From Halomonas chromatireducens (GTDB lineage Bacteria; Pseudomonadota; Gammaproteobacteria; Pseudomonadales; Halomonadaceae), in contig NZ_CP014226.1 in the NCBI RefSeq assembly GCF_001545155.1, positions 890,145-954,144 on the forward strand: 64,000 bases of DNA, given 5' to 3'. Below the pieces are notes generated by a model that worked only from the letters and a program-made list of their open reading frames with translations, was not told where the DNA came from and ran no database searches. A program made the position numbers and the translations under genes. Below are positions 1-10,434 of the stretch, piece by piece; position 1 is the stretch's first letter, and every line of letters starts with the position of its first letter.

Positions 1-950
1 GCGAGCAGGGTGATCGAGCCGCCGACGTGGCCGAGGGCATGTCGGCGAGCGACGAGGCGAGCCCGGCCGGGCACGAGGTCCGCGAAAGCGGCGGGCGCTG
101 GCAACAGCAGCCCCTGGCGCTGCACGCTCAGACCGGCGGCGACGGCGATAGGGTGACGCCGGATCGCGTGCGGGCCTTCATGAATGGCTATCGGGCGCTG
201 CATCCGGAACATGAGGAGAGCCTGCTCACCCCCCAGCCGGCGGCGCCAGACGCCGGTGGTGGCGCGGCCCTTGCCGAGCGCCAGCCCGCGGTTGCGGGCA
301 CCGAGACCCTGCCGGCGCGGCCATCGCTACCCGAGGAGGATGCTACCCGCGCGCCGCCGCTGGGCTACGCCATTGCCCAGCTGCATGGTGTCTATATCCT
401 CTCCGAGACCGAGCGCGGCCTGATGATCGTGGACATGCATGCCGCCCATGAGCGCATCGTCTACGAGCGCATGAAGCATCAGGTGCATGGTGAGGCCGGG
501 GATGATGGTGGACTGCAGGCCCAGCCGCTGCTGGTGCCGGTGTCGCTGGCGGCCAGCGCCGCGGAAGTCTCCACCGCGGAGGCCGAGCGCGACGCCTTCT
601 CCCGCCTGGGCGTGGAGCTCGATGTGGCCGGCCCCGAGACCTTGCTGGTACGCCAGGTACCGGCGCTGCTGATGGATGCCGATGTCGAGCCGTTGATTCG
701 CGACATGCTGAGCGACCTGGAGCGCTACGGCCGGTCCGATCGCCTGGAGGCACACGTCAACGAGCTGCTGGCCACCATGGCCTGCCATGGCAGCGTGCGA
801 GCCAACCGGCGGCTGACGATCGCGGAAATGAACGCTCTGCTGCGTGACATGGAGCGTACCGAGCGCAGCGGCCAGTGCAATCACGGCCGTCCCACCTGGA
901 CCGAGATGAGCATGAAGGACCTCGACCGGCTCTTTATGAGAGGACAGTAG
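1..950 (+). CDS. mutL: DNA mismatch repair protein MutL, C-terminal part (5' end outside window)
   Basis: MutL couples MutS mismatch recognition to downstream strand processing. The frame is open from base 3 to the TAG at 948-950, so only about 315 C-terminal residues are present. The GHKL ATPase half lies upstream of the window. The first ~105 residues are a low-complexity Ala/Pro/Glu linker. The dimerisation domain follows, from [14 protein letters not shown]. It contains [12 protein letters not shown], matching the DQHA(X)2E(X)4E metal-dependent nickase motif of MutL proteins from bacteria without MutH, and near the end QCNHGRPTW, the CPHGRP-like zinc motif. The miaA start follows four bases after the stop, as in the conserved mutL-miaA-hfq operon. 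Identity is secure; the nickase inference rests on the motif. Confidence 0.97.
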   Translation, partial: EQGDRAADVAEGMSASDEASPAGHEVRESGGRWQQQPLALHAQTGGDGDRVTPDRVRAFMNGYRALHPEHEESLLTPQPAAPDAGGGAALAERQPAVAGTETLPARPSLPEEDATRAPPLGYAIAQLHGVYILSETERGLMIVDMHAAHERIVYERMKHQVHGEAGDDGGLQAQPLLVPVSLAASAAEVSTAEAERDAFSRLGVELDVAGPETLLVRQVPALLMDADVEPLIRDMLSDLERYGRSDRLEAHVNELLATMACHGSVRANRRLTIAEMNALLRDMERTERSGQCNHGRPTWTEMSMKDLDRLFMRGQ

Positions 951-954
951 CTCC

Positions 955-1911
955 TTGTCACTGCCAGATACCCGCCCCCCCGCCATCCTTCTGATGGGTC
1001 CCACCGCCGCCGGCAAGACCGACCTGGCCATGGCGCTGCATGAGCGCCTCGAGTGTGACCTGGTCAGCATGGATTCGGCCATGGTCTACCGCGGCATGGA
1101 TATCGGCAGCGCCAAGCCCTCGCCCCAGGAGCTAGCCCGGGCGCCACACCGATTGATCGACATTCGCGATCCGGCCGAGCCCTATTCGGCGGCGGATTTT
1201 CGCGATGACGCACTTCGCGAGATGCGACAAATTACCGCAGCGGGCCGGGTGCCGCTGCTGGTGGGCGGCACCATGATGTACGCCAAGCGCCTGCTCGAAG
1301 GCGTGGCCAACCTCCCGCCGGCCGACCCGGCAATACGCGCCGAGCTATTGCGTGAGGTCGAGCGGGATGGGCTCGCCGCCCTGCATGAAGCGCTGTCGCG
1401 CATCGATCCGGAATCTGCCAGCCGCATACACCCCAATGATCCGCAGCGTCTCATGCGTGCCCTGGAGGTTTACCGGGCCACGAATAAGACCCTCACTGAT
1501 CTTTGGCGGGAGCAACGTCCTGAAACCTTCCCCTGGAAGGTGTTGTCGATAGGAGTCACGCCATTCGAACGTCATATCCTGCACGAGCGTATTGCCCAAC
1601 GCTTCGATGGCATGCTGGAGGACGGCTTGGTCGAGGAAGTGGCAACGCTGCGTGCCCGTGACGACCTGCATGCCGACCTGCCCTCCATGAAGAGCGTGGG
1701 CTATCGTCAGGTATGGGACTATCTCGATGGTAAGCTCGATGGCGAGGGTGATATCGAGCTGCTGCGCCAGCGCACCGTTATTGCGACGCGGCAACTGGCA
1801 AAGCGCCAATTGACCTGGCTGCGAGGTTGGCCGGGTCTACACTGGGTCGATACCCAAGGTAACGACGCGTTGAGTGAAATCCTGAAATTCGTGCGCGAAT
1901 TCGGCTCTTAG
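955..1911 (+). CDS. miaA: tRNA dimethylallyltransferase MiaA
   Basis: MiaA transfers the dimethylallyl group to N6 of A37 in tRNAs reading UNN codons, giving i6A37. MiaB, also in this window at 48.2-49.5 kb, then thiomethylates it. The 318-residue product has the P-loop GPTAAGKT at residues 15-22 and the [17 protein letters not shown] substrate segment. I use the TTG at 955, four bases after the mutL stop, with AGAGGA ending inside mutL as a possible Shine-Dalgarno. The next in-frame ATG would remove the first beta strand before the P-loop. It is translationally close to mutL and read towards hfq. Confidence 0.97.
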   Translation: MSLPDTRPPAILLMGPTAAGKTDLAMALHERLECDLVSMDSAMVYRGMDIGSAKPSPQELARAPHRLIDIRDPAEPYSAADFRDDALREMRQITAAGRVPLLVGGTMMYAKRLLEGVANLPPADPAIRAELLREVERDGLAALHEALSRIDPESASRIHPNDPQRLMRALEVYRATNKTLTDLWREQRPETFPWKVLSIGVTPFERHILHERIAQRFDGMLEDGLVEEVATLRARDDLHADLPSMKSVGYRQVWDYLDGKLDGEGDIELLRQRTVIATRQLAKRQLTWLRGWPGLHWVDTQGNDALSEILKFVREFGS

Positions 1912-1953
1912 CGTAAGATGTTGGCTTCGAGTGGCCGGGTGACCAGGCCAAGC

Positions 1954-1971
1954 CGGCATGGTGTCATGCCG
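1954..1971 (+). other. Short hairpin in the miaA-hfq gap
   Basis: CGGCATG and CATGCCG form a perfect 7-bp stem with a GTGT loop, 42 bases after miaA and 65 bases before hfq. No U-tract follows, so it does not look like a classical terminator. It may stabilise the miaA mRNA end or be incidental to an hfq promoter in the same 125-base gap. No function is assigned. Confidence 0.35.
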
Positions 1972-2036
1972 CTATAGGCAGACAACCCAAGAACACAACT
2001 TCCACCCCTCATGAGAACGTTTTAGGGAGAGGTAGC

Positions 2037-2288
2037 ATGTCCAAAGGGCAATCCCTTCAAGACCCGTACCTGAATATCCTGCGCAAGGAGCGCATTCCGG
2101 TGTCGATTTTCCTGGTCAACGGCATCAAGCTGCAGGGACAGATCGAGTCATTCGATCAGTTCGTCATACTGCTGCGCAATACCGTCAGCCAGATGGTCTA
2201 CAAACATGCCATTTCCACGGTGGTGCCATCGCGTAATGTACGCCTGCCGCCGCAGGACCCTGCGGCTCAGCCGGAAAGCAACGTGTGA
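2037..2288 (+). CDS. hfq: RNA chaperone Hfq
   Basis: Hfq is the hexameric Sm-like protein that anneals small RNAs to target mRNAs. The 83-residue product opens with the canonical [20 protein letters not shown] segment. It carries Sm1 around [20 protein letters not shown] and Sm2 with [12 protein letters not shown], which includes the conserved KHA. The C-terminal tail is short, as in Pseudomonas and unlike the 102-residue E. coli protein. A strong Shine-Dalgarno (GGGAGAGG) precedes the ATG. hflX starts nine bases after the stop. Confidence 0.98.
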   Translation: MSKGQSLQDPYLNILRKERIPVSIFLVNGIKLQGQIESFDQFVILLRNTVSQMVYKHAISTVVPSRNVRLPPQDPAAQPESNV

Positions 2289-2297
2289 GGTTATTGA

Positions 2298-3620
2298 TTG
2301 TTTTTTGAACGTCCCGATGCCGGCGAAACGGCAGTACTGGTTCATGTGGACTTTCAGGATGAGCGTGAGCGCGAGGATCCAGGTGAATTCCTGGAGCTCG
2401 TGCGCTCGGCGGGTGCCGAGCCTGCCACCCTGTTGAGTGGTAGCCGGCAACGGCCCGATTCGCGTACCTTCATCGGCAGCGGTAAGGTCGAGGAGCTGCG
2501 CGAGACGCTGAGCGTTCACGGCGCGGAACTGGTGATCTTCAACCATGCCCTGAGCCCTTCCCAGGAACGCAATCTCGAGCAAGTGCTCAAGTGTCGCGTT
2601 CTCGATCGCACGGGGCTCATCCTCGATATCTTCGCCCAGCGGGCACGTACGCATGAGGGCAAGCTGCAGGTCGAGCTGGCGCAACTGGAGTACATGTCGA
2701 CCCGACTGGTGCGCGGCTGGACTCACCTGGAGCGACAGAAGGGCGGCATTGGCCTGCGTGGGCCCGGCGAGACCCAGTTGGAGACTGACCGGCGTCTGCT
2801 GAGGGCGCGCATCAAGGCAATACACAAGCGCCTCGACAAGGTGCGTACTCAGCGTGCCCAGAATCGACGTGCCCGGGCTCGGGCCGAGATACCCAGCGTT
2901 TCGCTGGTCGGTTACACCAACGCCGGCAAGTCGACGCTATTCAATGCGTTGACCGAATCGAAGGTCTATACGGCAGACCAGCTGTTCGCTACCCTCGATC
3001 CGACGTTGAGGCGCCTGGAAATCGGCGATGTGGGCCCCGTGGTGCTAGCCGATACCGTCGGCTTTATCCGCCACCTGCCACACAAGTTGGTAGAGGCGTT
3101 TCAGGCCACGCTCCAGGAGGCATCCGAGGCAACCTTGCTGGTACACGTCATTGATGCCGCAGACCCTGATCGCGAACGCAATATCAGCGAGGTCGAGGGT
3201 GTCCTGAATGAAATCGGTGCCCTGGATGTGCCGATGCTCAAGGTAATGAACAAGATCGATCTGCTCGACAGCGCTCCGCGAATCGAGCGTGACGGCCAGG
3301 GCCGCCCGGAGGTGGTCTGGGTTTCAGCGCAGGAGGGCCGGGGGCTCGACTTGTTGGAGGAGGCGCTTTCGGAGTGCCTCGCCGATGACGTGATTGACTT
3401 TTCACTGACACTTTCTCCGGAACAGGGGCGGCTGCGGGCGGGCCTGCATGAGCTTGGCGCAGTCAGAGAAGAGCATTTCGAGGAACCGGATGGCAGAGTG
3501 GGACTCAAAGTGCGACTTCCCCGGCGCGACTTCCTGCAGCTGATGTCTCGGCTGGATGAGCGGGCCGAGGATTACCTTCCTCCTGAACTGTGTGAACGCC
3601 CGGTATGGGAGGCCAGATAG
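2298..3620 (+). CDS. hflX: Ribosome-associated GTPase HflX
   Basis: HflX is an Obg-class GTPase that binds and splits stalled 70S ribosomes, notably under heat stress. The 440-residue product has the N-terminal HflX domain (roughly 20-195, including the Gly-rich GGIGLRGPGETQLETDRR segment). The G domain follows, with G1 GYTNAGKS at 205-212, DTVGF as G3 and NKID as G4. TTG at 2298 is chosen because the encoded MFFERPDAGETAVLVHV matches the family's usual N-terminus and no in-frame ATG lies nearby. It is cotranscribed with hfq across nine bases. Confidence 0.96.
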   Translation: MFFERPDAGETAVLVHVDFQDEREREDPGEFLELVRSAGAEPATLLSGSRQRPDSRTFIGSGKVEELRETLSVHGAELVIFNHALSPSQERNLEQVLKCRVLDRTGLILDIFAQRARTHEGKLQVELAQLEYMSTRLVRGWTHLERQKGGIGLRGPGETQLETDRRLLRARIKAIHKRLDKVRTQRAQNRRARARAEIPSVSLVGYTNAGKSTLFNALTESKVYTADQLFATLDPTLRRLEIGDVGPVVLADTVGFIRHLPHKLVEAFQATLQEASEATLLVHVIDAADPDRERNISEVEGVLNEIGALDVPMLKVMNKIDLLDSAPRIERDGQGRPEVVWVSAQEGRGLDLLEEALSECLADDVIDFSLTLSPEQGRLRAGLHELGAVREEHFEEPDGRVGLKVRLPRRDFLQLMSRLDERAEDYLPPELCERPVWEAR

Positions 3621-3761
3621 CCTCGGGCTCTCTGGCCAGATGACCGGCTTCCCCATAAACAGAATAGCCAGGCGCCGTTGGCGCCGACGACAGGATGGCA
3701 ACCGACTCCCCCACTACCCAGAAGACGGTGGCGGGGAGGCAACGCAGAGTGGAGACGACGT

Positions 3762-4997
3762 ATGGCTTGGAATGAGCCTGGTGGTGGTGGCAACCAGCAT
3801 GACCCCTGGAGCGGAGGGGGCCGGCGCGGCGGTGGTAATGGCGGCGGGGGCGGAAACCGTGGCGGTAACCAGGGGCCACCCGACCTTGATGAAGCCCTGA
3901 AGAAGTTTCAGGACAAGCTCAATGGCATGCTGGGTGGTCGCGGTGGCAAAGGTGGCGGTGGCAAGGGCGGCAAGGGGGGCAGCGGCAAGCCGCGCAATAC
4001 TCTGGCGTTGCCCGGCCTGCTGCTCGTCATTGCCCTGGCGATTTGGGGGGCCTCGGGCTTCTATCTGGTCGACCAGGCAGAGCGCGGTGTCGTACTGCGC
4101 TTCGGCAAGTTCCAGGACGTGGTCACGCCCGGCCTGCACTGGAATCCGCCCCTGATCGATGATGTGCGCATGGTCAACGTGACCCGGGTTCGCTCGCTGA
4201 CGCAATCACAGGCGATGCTGACCCGCGACGAGAATATCGTCGAGGTCGAGATATCGGCCCAGTATCAGGTCAACAATCCGCGTGACTTCGTGCTCAACGT
4301 GCGCAACCCGCAGTTGTCGATCGAGAATGCGCTGGACTCCGCACTGCGTCACGTGGTCGGTGGCACCGATATGATCGAGATCCTCACTTCCGGACGTGAA
4401 ATTCTCGGCAGCTCCGTCGCCAGCCGCCTGCAGTCGTATCTGGACAGCTATGGCACCGGTATACGCCTGCAGACCATCAACATCGAGTCCACCTCGGCGC
4501 CGGCTCCCGTCATTGATGCTTTCGATGACGTCATCAGGGCTCGTGAGGATCGTCAGCGGACCATCAACGAGGGCATGGCTTACGCCAATGCCATCATACC
4601 TGCCGCTCAGGGTCAGGCGCAGCGCCTGGTCGAACAGGGTCAGGGTTATCGTGAGTCGGTGGTTGCCGAGGCTCAGGGTCAGGCGAACCGCTTCAATGCA
4701 CTGCTGGTCCAGTACCGCAATGCACCGGAAATCATGCGTGAGCGTCTCTACCTGGATGCCATCGCCGAGGTCTTCGGCGAGACACCGAAGGTGCTGATCG
4801 ACGTCAGCGACGAGACACCGCTGATGTATCTGCCCCTCGACCAGCGTCCCGGCGGAACCCGCAGCGGAGATGGCGAAGGTGACAGTGCCCGTGGCGAGAG
4901 CGGCGAGCTGGACCCGCGCGTCCTGGAGCGGCTCCGCACCACCTCCTCCGCGCAGGGCGGCGGCAGCAACAGTGGTATCCGCAGGGAGGGCCGCTAA
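3762..4997 (+). CDS. hflK: FtsH-modulating SPFH protein HflK
   Basis: HflK and HflC form the large periplasmic-side cage that surrounds and modulates the membrane protease FtsH. I start at the ATG at 3762 (411 residues, MAWNEPGGGG...), preceded by GGAG. An upstream in-frame ATG at 3678 adds only unconserved sequence. The first ~78 residues are Gly/Asn/Lys-rich and cytoplasmic, a transmembrane helix spans about 81-103, and the SPFH/Band 7 domain follows. The C-terminus is a Ser/Gly/Arg-rich tail. hflC begins on the base after the TAA stop, implying coupled synthesis of the two partners. Confidence 0.96.
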   Translation: MAWNEPGGGGNQHDPWSGGGRRGGGNGGGGGNRGGNQGPPDLDEALKKFQDKLNGMLGGRGGKGGGGKGGKGGSGKPRNTLALPGLLLVIALAIWGASGFYLVDQAERGVVLRFGKFQDVVTPGLHWNPPLIDDVRMVNVTRVRSLTQSQAMLTRDENIVEVEISAQYQVNNPRDFVLNVRNPQLSIENALDSALRHVVGGTDMIEILTSGREILGSSVASRLQSYLDSYGTGIRLQTINIESTSAPAPVIDAFDDVIRAREDRQRTINEGMAYANAIIPAAQGQAQRLVEQGQGYRESVVAEAQGQANRFNALLVQYRNAPEIMRERLYLDAIAEVFGETPKVLIDVSDETPLMYLPLDQRPGGTRSGDGEGDSARGESGELDPRVLERLRTTSSAQGGGSNSGIRREGR

Positions 4998-5879
4998 ATG
5001 ATCAATAATCGTTCACTGATTATCGTGGGTACTCTGGCGGCCGCTGCCTGGCTGGCCAGTAACAGTCTCTATGTGGTCGACGAGACCGAACGTGCCGTCA
5101 AGCTGCGCTTCGGTGAGGTCATAGAGGAGAACATCCAGCCGGGACTGCACTTCAAGGTCCCGATCACCCAGACCGTACGCAAGTTCGATACCCGGGTGCT
5201 GACGCTGGATACCGATACCAGCCGCTACCTGACCCTCGAACAGAAGGCGGTGATCGTCGACTCCTTCGTCAAGTGGCAGGTGGTCAATCCGACCCGCTAC
5301 TACGAGGCGACTGCCGGTGATGAGCTGATGGCGATCCGCCTGATCCAGCCGCGGGTCGACGAGAGCCTGCGTAACGAGTTTGGCCGGTTGGACCTTCAGC
5401 AGATCATCGCCGAGCGTCGCGACGACTTGATGATCCGGCCCACCGAGGATCTCGACTCCCTGATGCGTGAAGAACTGGGGGTCTCGATACTCGACATTCG
5501 AGTCAAGCGGATCGACCTTCCGGAAGACGTGTCGGCGGCTGTCTATGACCGTATGCGCTCCGAACGTGAGCGGGAGGCTCGCGAATGGCGAGCCCAGGGC
5601 CAGGAAGAGGCCGAGCGTATTCGCGCCAACGCCGATCGCCGACGCCAGGTACTTCTGGCACAGGCCACCGAGCGTGCCGAAACGCTTCGAGGTGAAGGTG
5701 ATGCCGAAGCGGCAGGCATCTTCTCCGAAGCCTACGGCCAGGACCAGGAGTTCTTCTCCTTCTGGCGCAGCCTGAACGCCTATCGTGATAGCTTCGATGG
5801 CGAAAAGGATATGCTGGTGCTGGATCCCTCCAGCGACTTCTTCCGCTATCTCAAGTCGCCGTTCCCAGATCAGGACTGA
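4998..5879 (+). CDS. hflC: FtsH-modulating SPFH protein HflC
   Basis: Partner of HflK in the FtsH-regulating membrane complex. The 293-residue product has one N-terminal signal anchor (about residues 5-22, SLIIVGTLAAAAWLASNSL) and then the SPFH domain with VVDETERAVKLRFGEV. A long charged helix rich in Arg/Glu/Ala (about 180-245) corresponds to the coiled-coil region, and a short hydrophobic segment lies near the end. The gene directly abuts hflK. It is the last gene of the superoperon; terminator-like hairpins follow it. Confidence 0.96.
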   Translation: MINNRSLIIVGTLAAAAWLASNSLYVVDETERAVKLRFGEVIEENIQPGLHFKVPITQTVRKFDTRVLTLDTDTSRYLTLEQKAVIVDSFVKWQVVNPTRYYEATAGDELMAIRLIQPRVDESLRNEFGRLDLQQIIAERRDDLMIRPTEDLDSLMREELGVSILDIRVKRIDLPEDVSAAVYDRMRSEREREAREWRAQGQEEAERIRANADRRRQVLLAQATERAETLRGEGDAEAAGIFSEAYGQDQEFFSFWRSLNAYRDSFDGEKDMLVLDPSSDFFRYLKSPFPDQD

Positions 5880-5942
5880 GTTGGAGGGGCGGGGCAGGCT
5901 TTCCGCCCCCTCCATGAGCTTTCATCCTGGCGCCCGGCGGGG

Positions 5943-5970
5943 TTCAACCCGCCGGCAAACGTGATAGAAT
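5943..5970 (+). promoter_or_regulatory. Candidate sigma-70 promoter for hisZ
   Basis: TTCAAC (5943-5948) and TAGAAT (5965-5970) are separated by 16 bases. The same TAGAAT hexamer sits at similar positions before yajQ (10918), the LysE gene (22584) and rpe (about 56932). Transcription from it would start just before or inside the terminator hairpin at 5976-5999, so the arrangement could be regulatory. The -35 match is weak. Confidence 0.35.
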
Positions 5971-5975
5971 CCTCG

Positions 5976-5999
5976 AACCGGGCGTGGCCCGGTTTTTTT
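5976..5999 (+). terminator. Rho-independent terminator after hflC / before hisZ
   Basis: AACCGGGC and GCCCGGTT form a perfect 8-bp stem around a GTG loop, followed by a run of T. Two more GC-rich hairpins lie just upstream: GGAGGGGCGG with CCGCCCCCTCC (5883-5913), and CCGGCGGGGTT with AACCCGCCGG (5934-5955). This is the only one of the three with a U-tract. It most simply ends the hfl superoperon. Confidence 0.8.
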
Positions 6000-6065
6000 G
6001 TGGGCATTCTTTGGCAACGCAAATACTTTTCGCCCCGCTTCCAACTGTCTTGCAGGATTGACAAC

Positions 6066-7241
6066 ATGACCATTGCTGACCGCTGGCTGCTGCCCGACGG
6101 CATGGACGAAGTGCTGCCGCCTCAGGCGAGCCGCATGGAAGAGCTGCGCCGGGCGCTGCTCGATCTCTATCCCTGCTGGGGTTACGATCAGGTAATGCCA
6201 CCGCCGGTGGAGTTCCTCGACTCCCTGCTTACCGGTACCGGCACCGACCTCGATCTGCAGACTTTCAAGCTGACCGACCAGTTGACGGGCCGCATGATGG
6301 GGGTCAGTGCCGACGTGACGCCCCAGGTGGCTCGAATGGATGCCCATTCGATGCGGCACCAGGGGCCGGCCAGGCTCTGTTACTGCACCAACGTGCTGCG
6401 CGCCAAGGCCGACCAGCATCAGGGTGGGCGCAGCCCGGTGCAGGTAGGTGTGGAGCTGTTTGGTCATGCCGGCCTGGAAGCCGACCTGGAAATCCTGCTG
6501 CTGGCGTTGACCAGTCTCAGGCTGGCGGGCGCCGAGGAGCTGCACCTGGCCCTGGGACATATCGGGATTTATCGCAGCCTGGTCGAGGCGGCCGAGCTCG
6601 ATCGCGATCAGGAGCGGGCGCTGTTCGAAGCACTCGAACTGAAGTCTCCCGGGGCACTGTCGGAGCAGGTCGGTGCCAGCGTGTCGGATCCGGCATTGGC
6701 GGCAATGCTCATGGCACTTGGCGAGCTGCACGGTGGTCCGGAGGTGCTGGACGAGGCGCTTGATCACTTTACCGGTGCTCCGGTAGCGGTAACCGAGGCG
6801 CTGGCTCAGTTGAGAGCGCTGTACCAGGGTGTGCGGGATGCCCACCCTCAGGTCGACCTCTATTTCGATCTTGCCGAGCTACGGGGCTACCGTTATCACA
6901 CGGGCATGATGTTTACCGCCTTCGTGCCCGGCTATGGCCAGGCGCTGGCCAAGGGCGGACGCTATGACGATACCGGCAGGGCCTTTGGCCGTGCGCGGCC
7001 GGCGACCGGTTTTTCCATGGACCTCAAGCTGCTGGCCAGTTTGGTACAGAGCGAGCCGGCTTGCGATGGCATCTGGGCACCGGCGCAAGGCGAGGGTATA
7101 GCAGAAGCGATCGCAACACTGCGTGAGCAAGGCAAGCGCGTGGTTCAGGCCTTGCCGGGCCAGGCTACCGCTCCTGAGGCACATCGTTGCAGCCACCAGT
7201 TGGTAGATAGCGATGGTCGCTGGCAGATAGTGGCGCTTTAG
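6066..7241 (+). CDS. hisZ: ATP phosphoribosyltransferase regulatory subunit HisZ
   Basis: HisZ is a histidyl-tRNA synthetase-like protein without aminoacylating activity. It pairs with the short form of HisG to make the first enzyme of histidine synthesis. The 391-residue product resembles a class II synthetase catalytic core (motif 2-like around RLCYCTNVLRAK, then ELRGYRYHTGMMFTAFVPG). It lacks the anticodon-binding domain and is shorter than HisS. I start at ATG 6066 (MTIADRWLLPDG); the frame upstream runs through the terminator. Position before purA matches Pseudomonas. Its presence predicts that HisG elsewhere is the short type. Confidence 0.93.
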   Translation: MTIADRWLLPDGMDEVLPPQASRMEELRRALLDLYPCWGYDQVMPPPVEFLDSLLTGTGTDLDLQTFKLTDQLTGRMMGVSADVTPQVARMDAHSMRHQGPARLCYCTNVLRAKADQHQGGRSPVQVGVELFGHAGLEADLEILLLALTSLRLAGAEELHLALGHIGIYRSLVEAAELDRDQERALFEALELKSPGALSEQVGASVSDPALAAMLMALGELHGGPEVLDEALDHFTGAPVAVTEALAQLRALYQGVRDAHPQVDLYFDLAELRGYRYHTGMMFTAFVPGYGQALAKGGRYDDTGRAFGRARPATGFSMDLKLLASLVQSEPACDGIWAPAQGEGIAEAIATLREQGKRVVQALPGQATAPEAHRCSHQLVDSDGRWQIVAL

Positions 7242-7247
7242 ACTTGA

Positions 7248-8642
<1,395 letters not shown>

Positions 8643-8708
8643 CCAGTCGTAAGGCTTGATCGACATCGAAATTAGTCGTTATCGGAAGAGAATACAGAAA
8701 TAGAAGCA

Positions 8709-8739
8709 ACAAGCCGGCGTAAGCCGGCTTGTTCTTTTT
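8709..8739 (+). terminator. Rho-independent terminator after purA
   Basis: ACAAGCCGGC and GCCGGCTTGT make a perfect 10-bp stem with a GTAA loop, followed by TCTTTTT. It separates purA from the convergent ATP-grasp gene. Confidence 0.85.
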
Positions 8740-8751
8740 GGGGGGCGCATT

Positions 8752-10266
8752 TCAAGGCAGGCTGACGATGCCCGCCTGATGTCGCCGTGCTTCCATGCGT
8801 GTCAGGAAGACGCGCATGATGCGCTCATAAAGTGCCTTGCCCAGCACGGCATCCTCTATGCCAGCATCCACATTGGGGTTGTCATTGACTTCGATGACCA
8901 CGACTCGCTCGCCGGCCTGCTTGATGTCCACACCATAGAAGCCGTTGCCGATCAGGCGAGTGGCCTTGAGGGCAGCCTGAAGTACCGCGGGCGGCGCGTC
9001 ATCGGGATCGTGGGTGGTGAAGCCGCCGCTTTTCATCCGTTCACCGGAATGGTCATAGATCTGCCAATGGCCACGCGACATGTAGTAGCAACTGGCGAAG
9101 AGAACCTGGCCGTCGAGCACGCCGATGCGCCAGTCATATTCGGTAGGCAGCCACTCCTGGAGCAGCAGCAGAGCGGAACTGTCGAACAGCTTGGTGGCCT
9201 CCCGTTCCAGTTGGTCTGAGTCCGAAACCTTCACCACGCCGCGGGAAAAGGCGCCATCAGGTATTTTCAAGACCAGTGGGAAGGTCATGCCCTGCAGCGA
9301 TTCGGCCAGGCGGCCCCGGTCCCCGCGCTTCAATAGCCGGCCTTCCGGCGCAGGCACCCCCCGGGCGCGTAGCAGGGCATGCAGATAGACCTTGTTGGTG
9401 CAGCGCAGGATGTCCTGAGAGGTATCGATCACCACCAGGCCTTCATGCTCAGCCAGCCGGGCCATGCGATAAGTGTGGTGATCAAGCGCCGTGGTTTCGC
9501 GAATGAACAGGCCGTCGAATTCGGCAAGCCGGCTCATATCGCGGCGGGTGATGAGCGACACATTGATTCCCATGCGGCGGCCCGCGCGGATGAACGCCCG
9601 AAGCGCGCCGCGATTGCTTGGTGGAAGGGCTTCCTGAGGATCGATAAGGATTGCCAGGTCGTAGCGATAGCGCCGACGCGCCTTGGGCGTGCGCCATACC
9701 TTGAGCGAATGGCGATTGAGCGATGAGGCGAACAGGTCCTGTTCATCGACGGTCAGGTCGCGCAGCCGCAATGGCTTGAGCCGTGACAGGCGCCATAGAT
9801 CGTGACGACGTACCAGGCGGGCTTCCAGCAGCGGGCAGGGCAAGCGCTCGAACAGGCGCCGTGCCAGCCTGGCAAGCCCGGGCTCGCGACACTCGCCGAA
9901 AAGCAGGCGCAGCGTCACCTGGTCTCCAAGAAGCTGCCCCTCGCTGGCCAGCTCGCCGAGCAGCGGTGCCAGGGAGTCCAGCTGCAAGTCGGTCAGTGAC
10001 TTGCGTGCCAGTGCGTTGAGCGTCTCCACGGTGGGCAGGACACGTTGCCCACGGGCCTGGGCGAGTAGCGAGACGTAGTAGCCGCGCCCCAGATAGTCCA
10101 ACTCACTGCAAAGGTTGATGACATGAGTGGCCCGGTCCTGGTCGTCGCGGCTGGTACGATGCCGTCGGTCCAGTGACAGGAAATCGTCGGCACTGACCAG
10201 ATCCTCGGTAGGGTAATAGGGCCGCCAGTCATCCAGGCGGTCAACGACGATACGTAGCGGGCACAT
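8752..10266 (-). CDS. RimK-like ATP-grasp protein with RLAN-type N-terminal domain
   Basis: The 504-residue protein has two parts. The N-terminal ~250 residues (MCPLRIVVDRLDDWRPYYP...) resemble the RimK-like ATP-grasp N-terminal (RLAN) domain. The C-terminal half is an ATP-grasp fold with FPLVLKIPDGAFSRGVVKV, LLQEWLPTEYDWRIGVLDG and the metal-binding IEVNDNPNVDAGIED. Family members are predicted ATP-dependent amidoligases that join amino acids or peptides to an acceptor; the substrate here is unknown. I start at ATG 10266 because AGGAA lies just upstream and the sequence before it is unconserved. It is divergently transcribed from a GNAT gene, a pairing reported for RLAN amidoligases. Confidence 0.85.
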   Translation of the reverse strand: MCPLRIVVDRLDDWRPYYPTEDLVSADDFLSLDRRHRTSRDDQDRATHVINLCSELDYLGRGYYVSLLAQARGQRVLPTVETLNALARKSLTDLQLDSLAPLLGELASEGQLLGDQVTLRLLFGECREPGLARLARRLFERLPCPLLEARLVRRHDLWRLSRLKPLRLRDLTVDEQDLFASSLNRHSLKVWRTPKARRRYRYDLAILIDPQEALPPSNRGALRAFIRAGRRMGINVSLITRRDMSRLAEFDGLFIRETTALDHHTYRMARLAEHEGLVVIDTSQDILRCTNKVYLHALLRARGVPAPEGRLLKRGDRGRLAESLQGMTFPLVLKIPDGAFSRGVVKVSDSDQLEREATKLFDSSALLLLQEWLPTEYDWRIGVLDGQVLFASCYYMSRGHWQIYDHSGERMKSGGFTTHDPDDAPPAVLQAALKATRLIGNGFYGVDIKQAGERVVVIEVNDNPNVDAGIEDAVLGKALYERIMRVFLTRMEARRHQAGIVSLP

Positions 10267-10434
10267 GAGGTTCCTGGTGAGGTAGGTAGGGCGGCGGGGA
10301 GAGGCATTCAGCATGCCCTTGACCGAGGTTATGGACAAGATGCTGGCAGCCTGAAAAAATTTCATCCAGCGCTGCTGCTGACAAGTGTGCGATGCATAGC
10401 GACAATCCGTTGCTGCCAAACCGGAATTCATGAC

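Noticed and set aside
6066..7241. Histidyl-tRNA synthetase HisS
   Set aside because: The protein lacks the C-terminal anticodon-binding domain, is shorter than HisS and sits before purA as hisZ does in Pseudomonas.
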